Shown: positions 22,607 to 33,872 of the stretch, piece after piece | How the letters are laid out: every line of letters starts with the position of its first letter | Position numbering within the stretch: the first letter of the stretch is position 1 | Source: Hypholoma sublateritium FD-334 SS-4 | Lineage: Eukaryota > Basidiomycota > Agaricomycetes > Agaricales > Strophariaceae | Assembly (NCBI GenBank): GCA_000827495.1 | Contig: KN817598.1 | Span: 1-64,000, forward strand | Direction: 5' to 3' | Length of the DNA stretch: 64,000 nucleotides | The notes under the pieces: generated by a model | Told to the model about the DNA's origin: nothing | The model's input: only the letters and a program-made list of their open reading frames with translations | Databases searched by the model: none | Made by a program: the position numbers and the translations under genes

Positions 22607-23309
22607 TTAACGCTTCGCCAACGAACCCCTGCAAACATGTCAGAAGCCAGTCAGTGACGATGAAAGCAAAGACGCACCTATTAACCATAGCTTCCTCGTG
22701 TGTCTTTTTCTTCTCGGCCAGTACAGGGCTGGTCCCTCTGACAATAGCTATCATTTCCCGAGCCAACCTCTCCTCGTACTTCTTCCCTGGGGCGCCCCTT
22801 GCCTTCTTCTCGTGAATCACTTGGTCGCGAATCCACTTGAGAGCCATGTGGATTCTCTGTCGCTCATTCAAGGGCAGTGGAACCATGGACGACTTCCCTC
22901 CGCGTTGTTTTCGCTTCCGAGACTTCACGGCCGGCGCTGCAGCCATGATTGCCTGTTCCACAATGGGCATCGGAGGGCTCCCTGTCATTGCGCGGACGTG
23001 CAACAACATGTTCGAAACGATTCTTTGCGCCTTCGCATACTCGCCGTGCTTCATGATCATAGTCGTCAGAAATTGAAGAAGGGGCGACTCCGCTGCTGGG
23101 ACATGGTGGTGCATATTTTCGAGATCGAGCTTGGGTTTGGGCGCTGCGGGGCCAGGTGCAGGTGTCGCAAAGGGGTCGACTATATTTCCGAGAATACCCA
23201 TAGCTTCCTCGCGTTGTTTTGCCGCTGTGTCTGTGGTGATTGCCCGCGCATGACTCGGGAAGATTCGTGGCAGGGCGCGCCTGCTGGCCAGGCGAAGCGT
23301 CGAGAGCAT
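22607..23309 (-). CDS. RSM7: Mitochondrial small-subunit ribosomal protein uS7m
   Basis: Binds the 3' major domain of mitochondrial 15S/16S-type rRNA at the subunit head. Start at 23309 gives an Arg/Ser/Leu-rich, acid-poor presequence (MLSTLRLASRRALPRIF) typical of matrix targeting. The S7 fold follows: LLQFLTTMIMKHGEYAKA, MLLHVRAMTGSPPMPIVEQA, then VPLPLNERQRIHMALKW and the basic EEAMVNR end. A 49-nt intron (22677..22629) splits the AGG codon, and a short last exon adds GSLAKR and stops at 22607. Exons are 23309..22678 and 22628..22607. Intact housekeeping gene. Confidence 0.92.
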
Positions 23310-23859
23310 GTTCAAAGAGAGCGCGGTCACGCGTCACGCTTCGAAAATCCTGCTCGCGGCGAATCCGGCCCGAGTAGTACTTATACTTAATTGATTTCAA
23401 GTCGTCCCGCCAGATGCATAAGAGACTGATAAAAGTAGACCGGATGGTACAATAATAATGGTATAATTAACGTAAGTAGGATGATAGCACGAGGTACTGT
23501 ACCTGAAGATATAATACTGTATAGTTAAATGATTGGGGAACGAGAACAGCGACATCCAAGCGCCGACCGAGAGCCGAGAGGCGAGCTATGTGCTTTCCCT
23601 TCTAAAGGCCTCAGAGAGACGCATCATTTAATGACAGAGGTTATTTGCCTTTCAGTTCTAATTCTTACAGTCTCTAAGCTCTCAACCGAAGCAGTCCCGG
23701 AATAAGATAATGTCAGAGGCAAAGCGACGATCATAAGACCAAAACTTACGCTACAAACTCCTTCCGTCCACTCCACTTCGTCTGTAGGACGGGGGAGAAA
23801 GAGGGACCTCTCTTACAGATCTCTTCTTGGGCTCATTTGGACCCTCACATTTCTTGAGC

Positions 23860-24549
23860 CCCTGCCCAGTCCATGGCTGAGAAATGACCACCCTCCAATT
23901 TCTCGTGGCCCGCTTCCCCATTGAACTCGTCTTTCCAGTCTGCACCCCCGGTGAAGAGCCGGTCGAGAATAAGCTTCGCACCGTGGCTGGGGATGTTCAG
24001 CGACCGCCCGAGCATTTGCACGGCGTCCTAGAGGATCGCCTGGCCGTTGTGACAGCGCGTTGCGAGTGCGAAGCCACCGTCGAACGTGCAAGTGGACGCA
24101 ACTCAGGTGCAAATTCCCATAGGAATAGCTTCAGCGGCATTATACACGTGTGTGATGTGACGAGCAGAGGGCTATACAGGCTATAAGCGCAGGTTAATTA
24201 GTGAAGACAAGAGATACGCACTGGATGAGGGAGGTGAAGCCAAGACCGGGAGGGAACTTCAAATGCGACGACGAGTGCGCCGAAAGTAGCGCCTTCTAGA
24301 GCGGTCAAGTCACCGCACAGCGGAAAGCCAGTGAGACAGATGTTGGCGTGTGGGTACATGTATGATACACTTTGGAAACATTCTTGTATAGAATCTGCGG
24401 CACATTAAGAGTTTAGACGCGCCCACTGCGGCTTGCAGAGAACCACTCACCACTGAGTCAGTAGACCAATGGAGTAGAATAGTCCTTCGTCTTTCTTCGC
24501 ATCCTCGACGCAGTCGATGTCGAGGCTTGGTCGAAGCGGTAGAAATCAC
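23860..24549 (-). pseudogene. Decayed protein-coding gene, family not recognised
   Basis: Reading 24549 to 23860 on the minus strand gives coherent protein-like stretches that do not stay in one frame. These are LDIDCVEDAKKDEGLFYSIG, then after a 50-nt intron YMYPHANICLTGFPLCGDLT, then (another frame) HLKFPPGLGFTSLIQ, and lastly LNIPSHGAKLILDRLFTGGA running on to WKDEF. At least one frame change and in-frame stops (for example between ILxDAVQ, x being a stop) separate them. The pieces look like one former gene. I cannot name the family. An unrecognised set of introns could rescue part of it, so the pseudogene call is tentative. Confidence 0.35.
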
Positions 24550-24877
24550 GATTTTCAGTCAAGTTAAATAACGAAGTTCAAGTTGGCAATGGGCGTTGAA
24601 TGGATGCCTACATATTGTGTCACGTCAGCTGATGTGACATTCTGAAATACGTGCGTCTGCACAAATGCACATTCAAGAACATCAATCGCAACATCATCGA
24701 CTCAGTACTTATTTACTCTTCTTCTAAGCAACTAGCTCGTCCTGGAGCGTCTCCCAAATTATCGTGTTTAGTCTAACCTCAACGTCGCCAACACTATATC
24801 AAAGATCAGACGAAAAATGTAAAATATTTTCCGTAAACTCAGCGCCGGCACTCGTATTGATGCAAGCTCTCGTAAAG

Positions 24878-26704
24878 ATGCCTTCGGTCCCTAAAATCGT
24901 CATCCGTGCACGACCGTCATCGACACTCAATCCCGCAACATCGTCCGCGGCTGCCACGCCCGATGTCGAACTTGAATCTGAGCCAGACGACGAGCAAGAC
25001 GAAGAGGCCGATGCTGATGACAATGCCATGGAGGTCGACCAGAACACACCCGGCGCGCTAGATGCCGTCGAGGCTGCGGGGCCCCAGACAGGCGCCCCCG
25101 CGCCCCGCAAACGTGGAAGGCCTCCTGGAAGCCGGAAGGTTCCAACAAGCGGCACAAGCACACCACGCGCGCGGGGACGGGGTAGAGGCCGCGGACGGGG
25201 GCGGGGGCGCGGTGCGGGAGGGTCGTTCCTCATCCGCCTTCCACGACGAGGCGACGACGACAGCGATGCGGACGAAGATGGAGATGGCGACGCTGATTTT
25301 GACGGCGTTGCCGGGGACGGCGAAAAGGAGGAGCCCGTTGGGCGCGGGAAGCCGTTCCGCAAGATCCAGGGCGCGGCGTACGCCATCAGCGGTGATGAGT
25401 TCGTCACGGAGGATGACCCCAAGGGCGACGCGAAGATCGACGAGTTCGGGAATCTGCTTGGTGGTATGTGTATCGTATCCTTCCCCGCCATGTGCTAAGC
25501 GCCCGCAGGCCGTTTCTTCAAGGCGTCGACATTTATCTTGCCCAACCGCCATCCCAAGCGGCAGTACATGCTCGCTATTGACGCTGCGCGCTCTTCAGGC
25601 TTCCGTGACTCACTCTATTATTTCCGCCGCAACATTCTGGCATTCAAGCTCAACGCGACGCAGGCCGAGAAGGAGTACCTCATATCAGAGGGCAAACTTG
25701 GCTCACATCTCCGCACGCGCAGTGTCACGCTCGTCACCGCGCGCAGCGCGTTTAAGCTTCACGGTAGCAAGATGATCATTGGTGAGCATTCCCAAATCAT
25801 TCTATTACGCGTACTCAGTTGTGCGCTCGCTCTATACAGATGGTCGATGGGTCACCGACGACTACTACGAGGCAAAAATCCTCGAAGAGATCACCGAGCG
25901 CGGCCTGAAGGCCGGCGAGCTCGTAGGCGATCTCCCCGACCCCAACACCGCGCACCACAACAACGAGCTCTCGGCTCTCAACGCCGCCGCTGCCACATCA
26001 GGCAAGCCCGACCGTGGTGGGGGCGGCGGGGGCCTATACCGCGCAGGTGGGCCGACTACGATCTTCGGCGGCAGCGGCCTCGGCCCATTCAGCGACGGCC
26101 CACTCAACGCCGTACGCAAGAGCCTGCTCACGCGCGACGGCGTCGCGGAGGACAACTGGCTCTGGATGATGGCGATGCGCGTGAGCGAGGCGAACGAGGA
26201 GTGGGCGAGGCAGCGGAAGGAGGCGGTGAAGAGCATGCAGACCCTCATGGGCGGGCCTGTACCGCCGGCTCCCGCGCCGCTAGATGAAGCACCCGTAAAC
26301 GGTGCGGAGGGCCAGCCGCAGGCGAAGAAGCGCAGGGTGGTGCAGGACCAGCCCGTGCTCGGCGCGTATGAGCCGCATTCGAATACCATACAATGTACGT
26401 CGCCGTACTTAATCCTCGTCATGTCGAATGCCTCTAATATTGTTTCCTGCACGTAGATCGCTCCGATACGCAGCCGACGTCGTGTCACTGGGAACCCATG
26501 CCCGACTCCGCCGTGAAGCGACGCGTGCTCGGTGGAACGAAGGTCGGCAACGGCGCGTGGGGGCTGGCCTGGATCGACACCGTCATGGAGTTTCCGGACC
26601 CATTGGTCACGGATGCGCACAAACCGGACGCGATAGCAAGAAAGCGCCTGTGGGAGGAAGTCCAGCAAGCGGGGGAAGTGCCCATTGATATCAGCCAACT
26701 ATAG
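24878..26704 (+). CDS. NPL6: Chromatin remodelling complex subunit, Rsc7/Swp82 (Npl6) family
   Basis: Subunit of RSC/SWI-SNF nucleosome remodellers. Exons 24878..25463, 25509..25781, 25840..26394 and 26457..26704 join in phase (introns 45, 58 and 62 nt). The N-terminal 170 residues are disordered: an acidic run, an AT-hook-like RKRGRPPGSR and a long Gly-Arg run. The Rsc7/Swp82 domain follows: FRKIQGAAYAISGDEFVTED, the ILPNRHPKRQYMLAIDAARS segment, GFRDSLYYFRRN, LGSHLRTRSVTLV, SKMIIDGRWVTDDYYE, and after the Ala/Gly linker YRSDTQPTS. The C-terminus contains WGLAWIDTVMEF. An in-frame ATG at 24860 is an alternative start. Nuclear, intact. Confidence 0.9.
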
Positions 26705-27192
26705 GGTTTATTGTTCGCGGGTTTTCTTTATATATTATATATGTATTCCGTGATCACTGAGTCTATCATTGCAGCGAGTGGTTGCCTCTGGTCTGTAAAA
26801 AAATGGTGCTGGGACTTTTTTGTGACTTTCCCTGTTGCTGCATTTTCTGTTTTATGGTTCTCCCTGGAGCCCGACTCCTTGCAACAATTGTTGTTCGACT
26901 ATCTGTTCACAGTGGTATTTATAACGTGGCTCAATACAATAAGTTCGTTAATCCACTCGGACCTGGTTGTAGGCATTTATCAGGATAAGAGCGCTCTGAC
27001 AAATGAGATGGGCTCGGAAGTGGGCTGTGGCCATGGCCACCGAGGAGATGTTGAATACGCTCTGTGATGTTTCGAGTATTACTCCGTCGGCGCTAACAGA
27101 TGTTCTGGTTAAGCCTGTTGCTTTGGGTGTACGTACAATCTGATAGTACATTAGCTAGATACCAGGTCGTGACCTAAATCATCCACTCAAAG

Positions 27193-28143
27193 CTAGTCGA
27201 GGTCGTCGTAGTATTCCCGCTCCAAGATCTCGTTAACATACTCTCGACCGAAGAGGTCGTCGAGTTCCTCACGAGTGACGAGAACGGTGTCCTCATCGAA
27301 GGACCGTCTGTGATTTTTGTGGTTCGAATTTCCGCCGCCACCGCCACCACCTACAAGGCTCTTTCCAACCTTAAAGACATCCTTTCTAGAGAAGAAAAAT
27401 GGCAAGCATTTCAGAGGCGGAAATTGACGAGCTAATGGCTGCACTAACGCGATAGTGAACAATCCGAAGGGGCTGCGTTCTTCGAGTTCGACCTCCCGCC
27501 TGTGCTGCTGGTGCTTGTTTTGGTGGATACTACTGACCGCAGAGACGGCTGTCTCTCCAACCTTAAATGCGTCTTTTCTAAAGAGAAAGATACATCAAAA
27601 GTGGGCGCTGCTAGATGATTGGCACCACTAACGCAAGGGTAAATATTCCAAAGGGGCTACGTTCTTCGAGCTCAACCTCCCGCCTGTGCTGCTGCTTGTG
27701 GTTGTGGCCGCCGCTAATTGCGCCGACGGCTTTCTCACCGACCTTGAATAGGCCTTTGCTGAATGAAATATAAGATATATCAGAAGTGGATGCTGCTAAA
27801 ATAACGGCGCAACTCACGCAACAGAGAATAATCCGAAGGGGCTGCGCTCTTCGAGTTCGAGCTCTCTCCTTTGGTTCTGATTCTGGTTCTGGTTGCTTCC
27901 ACCTTGCGGAACCGGTATGGTTTCTACAGCGTGGAAAGCGGCTTTGAAGCCTTTTCTGTATTGACGTTTGAGGGTCAGTCTCGTTGTTACACTTCAATAA
28001 GATTGGTTAGAAACTAACCGTGCAAGTCCACCAAATCCACGTGGACTACGTTGCTGAAGGTCTGTGTGCTCATAGATAGGTGCTGCGACAGTGGATCCGG
28101 CAAGGAGAGCAATAGTAAGTGTGGAGATAGCGAGTTTGACCAT
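27193..28143 (-). CDS. Secreted repeat protein with dibasic sites, one repeat per exon
   Basis: Five exons (28143..28019, 27955..27818, 27758..27633, 27577..27449, 27385..27193), all joined by phase-2 introns of 55-63 nt. A signal peptide (MVKLAISTLTIALLAG, cut near VAA) is followed by modules: FKVGE/K-AV, a polar His/Gln/Asn stretch, a dibasic RR, then E(L/V)ELEERSPFG and LF or IF. The module ending RSPFG(L/I)F is present three times and the FKVG start three times; each lies on its own exon, so the gene grew by exon duplication. The RR pairs are candidate kexin (Kex2) sites. The last exon has a Gly run and an acidic tail. An in-frame ATG at 28149 is also possible. Family unknown to me; a kexin-processed secreted precursor is the best inference. 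Confidence 0.75.
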
Positions 28144-28149
28144 GATCAT

Positions 28150-30090
28150 GAATTGTCGATTAAGCCTGAATGACTACAGTTTAGTACGAGAGTGCTGCGA
28201 CCTGCGACTTTGTAAGTGGATGAAAGATGATTGGGTGAGACCAGCTGAAGATTTACGACACCTATGCTACCCATTTTATACTCTCAAGGGGCTTCCATTG
28301 CGCGTTACTGTATAGGGCCTCGGGCGTCAGGACTCAGCGCTCTCTGATAAAATCAGAGTGATCAATCTTGGCAGCTGCGATATCATTGATTGGTTGATAT
28401 GAAGGGTGGTAACATATTTTCTGCGGTTCCATTTATTCCGACGTAGTGAGCATCATCGGTTCTGTAGCTCAGATTCGCAGTAAAAATTAGGCACATGAAA
28501 CATAATTACTTCTATAAATAGACCAGATCAAGTTTTGAAGGCTATTATTAGATCGACGACCTGGCAAACCCGTGCACACTGCCGCAGCGCTGCAACGCTA
28601 CGTCTGTACTAATGGGAGATCGTACAGAGTCAAGAAAATACTTAACTACGTACTCCACTTTTGCAATTTAGTTAGAAAGATAGTCCCAGAATTATAAAAT
28701 TTCTTGAAATAAGCACTTCTAATAGACCGCAGAAAATACTGAGGGACTCGGAGATGGTTTGCAGAAAGGTTTTGAACATTGACAAACCAAGATATCTCGG
28801 GGGAGTGCCTTCATAATATGTACTATTTAAACAGACGAGTGCATTTACATGATGTCCATGACTTGTCTAATGTCATGTCCACTTGACAAACATGTGAGAT
28901 AACAACGCAACTCGGAGAGGCCGAACGAGGATATTGATAATACGACGTTGAGAAATGGTCATCTACAAGTAGTGGCCTGCAGAAAATTGAGGCCTGGAAC
29001 ATCTTTCAAGCGACTGGTTTAAGATATAGGGAGCCGCTCTCCTTTCTTCGCGTGTAGCTAATACTAGACGATCATAAAATCGGAGACAATCGGAAACGCA
29101 CAGTAGGTGTGTATCTAGTAGGAACTCCGGGGAGTGTCAAGGCAATTTGCAAATAGCAACAGTAGCATTGGAAGGTGATGATCAGTTTAGAGCCCAGACA
29201 CGACTCAGCTGGCTGGGTATCCAGATGAGGCTACCTAGTGCCCAGGATATTGAATTTGCCTTGGCCACTGGTAGCCCGGTGTAGCTTGTATAGCCTGTGC
29301 AGCTTCTAAACTGTCCGCGATGTTGGGATACGTGCATTGGAATGTGCACATCAGCGGCCCGACGTCGTTGACTCGCAGCAAGATGTAAGTAGACTTTGCC
29401 TTCCCGCTAAATTGTATGTTCCTTGTGGTGCATTTGTATGCCCAGCGGCGTCAACTGTTATCTATATACAAATACTATTTTTATGTGCATTACAGGGCCC
29501 AACCTGCCAGTGACTCGACGGAGTCTACATATATGACGATCCATGCGGGGAAATATTCTAAGTCTAAAAATCGGTTAGCTGCCCCCCGATTCGGCCCCAA
29601 AGAACTGTATGAGGAAATATTCGTCCACGTACATCTGACGTACATAGCTCGCAAGTTCACATATCGGTTGACTGGCCCCCGAAGGATTTGTGATTGATTT
29701 GTGATCGATGTCGATGACTCTGAGGGGCCACGAGGCTTAAGTCAAGTACACGGTACAGGCGCGAAATGGAGTGAGTTTATCTAAAAGAATGGGTGAAGCC
29801 GGTTAAACTTGATTTTCCTTTAGTAATCGCCACTGCGCATACAGAAAACCTTATGAATTGAGGCTATTGAGCCTTTTTAAGGACAGTTTGGTACAATAAA
29901 ACTTGCAAAATACGTACTATGGCACGATGACTGGTTCGCTAATCACAGAGACCCTGTATAGAGAATGTTCGCCTCATCATAGTAGATGCTTGTCATTTGC
30001 TTAAAAGCCCCAAAGCAATTTCGACACTGCTTCATAACCCTCGGTCTAAGTCTACCCTATACTCGACAACTTGGATTTCATATTTGCACT
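28150..30090. other. AT-rich intergenic region, nothing recognised
   Basis: Nearly 2 kb. No supported genes, RNA genes or clear repeats were seen; likely contains the promoter of the secreted repeat protein (minus) and that of the beta-lactamase-family gene (plus). Confidence 0.4.
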
Positions 30091-31764
30091 ATGGTTGCCC
30101 TCACGCAAAGTGGTAAAACAGCCTTGGACAATATTGCTGTACGTGCATCCTTTTTTGATTAGAGCAATGTAATTGACGTCGAGAAGGACAACTTAACGGC
30201 GGAGAAAACTCTCCCCGGATTCGTCATAGGTGCAACTAATGCCGAAGAAGAGATTTACTTCAACAGTGGTGGTTACAAGACCCTCAATGACCCAACGAGC
30301 GGTAAAATCGATCAAGATGCCGTGCTTTGGATATGCAGCATGACAAAATTTGTAACTCATGTACGAATCTCTGCTTCCTGCTCGTACTATGGAGGAAATT
30401 AAATACTGCATGTTTCAGATCGCTGCTCTCCAACTTCTGGAACAAGGAAAACTCGAATTGGACACTCCTGTTTCCCAATACTTTCCTCAACTCTCTAACC
30501 CGATCGTTCTGGATGACGTCATGTCGCAAAATCCTACATTCAAACCAGCAAATAACATTATACGAGTGAAGCATTTGCTCAATTTTACAAGCGGGCTATT
30601 CTACCAGTTTACAATGGATTTTGGTATATCATTGCCCCCTCCGTACTCGAGAGAGCACGACATGAATGATCCACACTCCCAATTCTTCTCCATCTTACAG
30701 GTCAGTGTATCCCTACCAGTGGCTATGAGAACTCTTAGAATCTGACGCATCACAAATGGTGAATAGGGCGAGCTTCCGGGAATTCCACTGCAATTTGAAC
30801 CAGGGACAAATTGTATGTTGACTTGTTGGTGATATTAAGTAGTGTAGTTCGCTGACTCTTTTACCAGTTGCGTATGGATATAGCTCGGATGTCCTTGGAT
30901 TCATCGTGGAAAAGATATCCGGAAAAACACTGGAAGAGTATATGTAAGGAGGGCTGCGTTCTATTATAACGTTCAGATGGCGTATTGATGCATCCGCGCA
31001 TATAGGAAGGAGAACATATTTAAACCTCTGGATATAAACGCGTCCTTCTTTCTTACTCCGGAGCTGAAGGACAGACTGTTCCCACTCTATTTCCGTGAGC
31101 AGGATGGGGAGCTACACCTTTGGGATAACCAGCCAATGCCTGACACCCTCGAACATGATCCGACGAAAGGTATTGAGATTTAAGGGCTACATATATAACA
31201 ACGCTAACAACCTCGCTGTACAGTATCGCGGCTTCTCGGCGGCGTAGGCTTGTATACGTCCCTGCGTGACTACCTCAAGCTTCTGCGCCATATTCTCCAA
31301 ATATATGGTAAGCGATAGTCCCTTATCAAACGACTGAAGGATTTGCTAAAATCTGACATAGGTGATAAGGCCACAAACCCGATTTTGAAGCAAGACACCG
31401 TCAAAGCCATGTTTGTTGGCACCTTGGACGAGGTTGCGTCCAAGGGCTTGACCACTATATTGGGCCTCCCCCCGAAGAGTCTCTCTTGGAGCAATGCCCT
31501 AGCAACATGCGAGGCGGATTACCCAGGAGGACGTAAGAAGGGCTCTGCATTCTGTAAGTCCTTTTGCAATGCGATGTAGTGGGTATTGACTATCATTCAG
31601 GGTCGGGATGGGCGGGGACACATTTCTTCATCGATCCTGCGACAGGAATTGCCGTGGTTTATGGGTCGCAGATTGCAAGTCTGCAAGGCGGACCTTTCGA
31701 CACTTCTCTCCTCAAAGGGCGTGATGCGTTCGAAGAGACACTCTATGCCAATCTAACAAGCTAG
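30091..31764 (+). CDS. Beta-lactamase-fold serine hydrolase, copy 1
   Basis: Member of the serine beta-lactamase/LovD-like esterase-transacylase family. At least eight exons. Landmarks: PGFVIGATNAEEEIYFNSGG, then the catalytic SxxK motif in ICSMTK, LLEQGKLELDTPVSQYFPQL, HLLNFTSGLFY, PGIPLQFEPGT, the Tyr motif region AYGYSSDVLG, LLGGVGLYTSLRDYLKL, and GSGWAGTHFFIDPATGIAVVYG near the end, in the place of the KTG-box region. The Tyr motif is YxS rather than the YxN of class C enzymes. No signal peptide, so cytosolic. Exon 1 ends at 30138; the first intron has an unusual acceptor choice (about 30183). It is followed 315 bases later by a close paralogue in the same orientation, so the pair arose by tandem duplication. 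Substrate unknown. Confidence 0.85.
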
Positions 31765-32078
31765 AAATTATGATTCGAGAGAGTATACTTACACTGACAA
31801 ACTACAGTTGACTGTTGTGTTACATAAATTTAAGCGAAGTTCTGGGACTCTAAGCATGTTCAGTGATAAGATCCAAGCTCAATTTTAGGGCCAATTCTCA
31901 CATCTACTTATGTCTGCCCGTTCCCTTCCACGCTTGCCATTCTACGGAGACCGGATTTATATGTAGCCGGAATCAGGGCGTGCCGACAACGATAGGGCCT
32001 TCTATAAACTAGTGACTTCCACTCATTCCGACCACCATCAGCTACGCGGCGCTCATACCTCAAATCCAACTAACAAAT

Positions 32079-33758
32079 ATGATCAAGCTCACGAGCAACG
32101 GAAAAGAGTCCTTGGATAATTTGGTCGTATGTTTCGGTTGTGATTCTTGATTTCTCCCTTGTAAATGTCTCTATATCCCCGATGTAGGCTACGTTAGTAG
32201 CAGGGCGCACCATACCTGGTTTCGCGTTGGGAGCCACAACTGTTGAAGGGGAGATTTATTTCAACAGTGGCGGATACAGAAATGCAGACGATCTTGCAAG
32301 TGGCGAGGTCAACGGAGACACGGTCTTTTGGATATGTAGCATGACGAAGATGATCGCTCACGTACGTGGTTCTGAATCTCGTCCCGCTTTAATGGGTTTC
32401 TATTCACTAGTATTCCGTAGATTGCTGCCCTGCAGTTGATTGAACAAGGAAAGTTAACCACCGAGACTCCAGTTTCCAAGTTCTTCCCACAGTTTGAGAA
32501 TGTTGTCGTGCTCGCCGACATTACATCTGCCAAGCCTTCGTATTCGCCCGCAAAAAATGCAATAACGGTGCAGCATCTGCTCAACTTTTCCAGTGGACTG
32601 TTCTATCCCCCAACCACTGGCACCGCCATGCCTGGCCCATACGCTATGCCCCATGATAAGGAAGACCCTCACGCAAATTTCTTGGCAGCACTGCAGGTAT
32701 GTCGCTTCGAACTCGAAGTTGCCAGGTTAATCATTCGGTGAGCAAGGGAAACCACCCCGGTATACCCGTCAAATTTGAGCCCGGAACGGACTGTACGTGC
32801 CATTCATGAGCAAGGTGCTACTGCTGATCCGATAGCTTGGGGAAATAGTCGTCTATGGCTACAGCTCTGATATCCTTGGATTTATCGTCGAGAAGATATC
32901 TGGACAGACCCTCGAGATATATTTGTCAGGGATAGTAATCGTTAAGTCAAGTTTGAACTAACTCTCCTCAAGCCAGGATAATATATTTGGCCCATTGGGC
33001 GTCAAGGGCTCTTTCTACCTGACGCCGGATTTGAAAGGAAACTTCCTCACACTTTCTCGCCGAACGTCCGACGGATTCAAGCTTGAAACAGATGCAAAAA
33101 TCATGGAACAGGACTACACAAAAGGTGAGGGCCCTCTTGTCCAAATAAAGTGTTCGGCACCTAGACTGGGTCCTATCAGTGTCTCGCCACATGGGAGGAG
33201 TCGGGCTATATACCTCGTTGAGAGATTACCTCAAGATTCTTCGACACATCCTGCAAATTCACGGTGAGTGCGCGGATTTCCAGCTCCCGTCCCTAAGTCA
33301 ACACTATAGACTCACACATTGGCATACCACTATCAGCCGGAACAGCGACGAAACCGGTCCTGAAACTCGAGAGCGTGAGCAGCCTCTTTGTCGGCGCATC
33401 GACGGAAGAAGGCATCAAGAATCTCGACCTGTTCACCATCTCCGCGCCCACCAAAGGAAACTCATGGAGCACAGCCCTTGCCGTCTCGTCCGTGGACGCA
33501 CCTTGGGGTCGGAAGAAAGGATCAGCATTTTGTAAGCTCATGCAGTTCAATTATCGTACTCACCGCACAGCTTGGTTAAATGGTTATACAGGGTCCGGAT
33601 GGGCGGGGACGTACTTCTTTATGGACCCCACAACTGGCGTCGCAGCTATATATGGCACTCAACTCATAGGCGAAACGAGCGGCAGCCGCGACCCGGACAA
33701 CCTGAGTGCCTTTGTAGCTTTCGAGAAGACCCTGTACGCAGGCCTGCAACAAGATTAA
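32079..33758 (+). CDS. Beta-lactamase-fold serine hydrolase, copy 2
   Basis: Paralogue of the preceding gene with the same exon pattern. Landmarks: PGFALGATTVEGEIYFNSGG, catalytic SMTK, LIEQGKLTTETPVSKFFPQF, HLLNFSSGLFYPP, PGIPVKFEPGTD, VYGYSSDILGFIVEKISG, HMGGVGLYTSLRDYLKIL and GSGWAGTYFFMDPTTGVAAIYG. The junction after EPGT needs the second of two nearby TAG acceptors (TC following) to restore FVYGYSS, matching copy 1. The two proteins differ strongly between about residues 230 and 290, so the copies are old enough to have diverged in the substrate-facing part. Ends 115 bases from the convergent Rcy1 gene. Confidence 0.85.
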
Positions 33759-33872
33759 CAACATTGTGATACCCAACGAGTAACGTACAACAAATAAGTC
33801 CAAACGCCCTAACAATGTAAATGCGAATGTACAAGTCTACAGCGAATCAAGTGAAATATTGATTTTGGGAAC

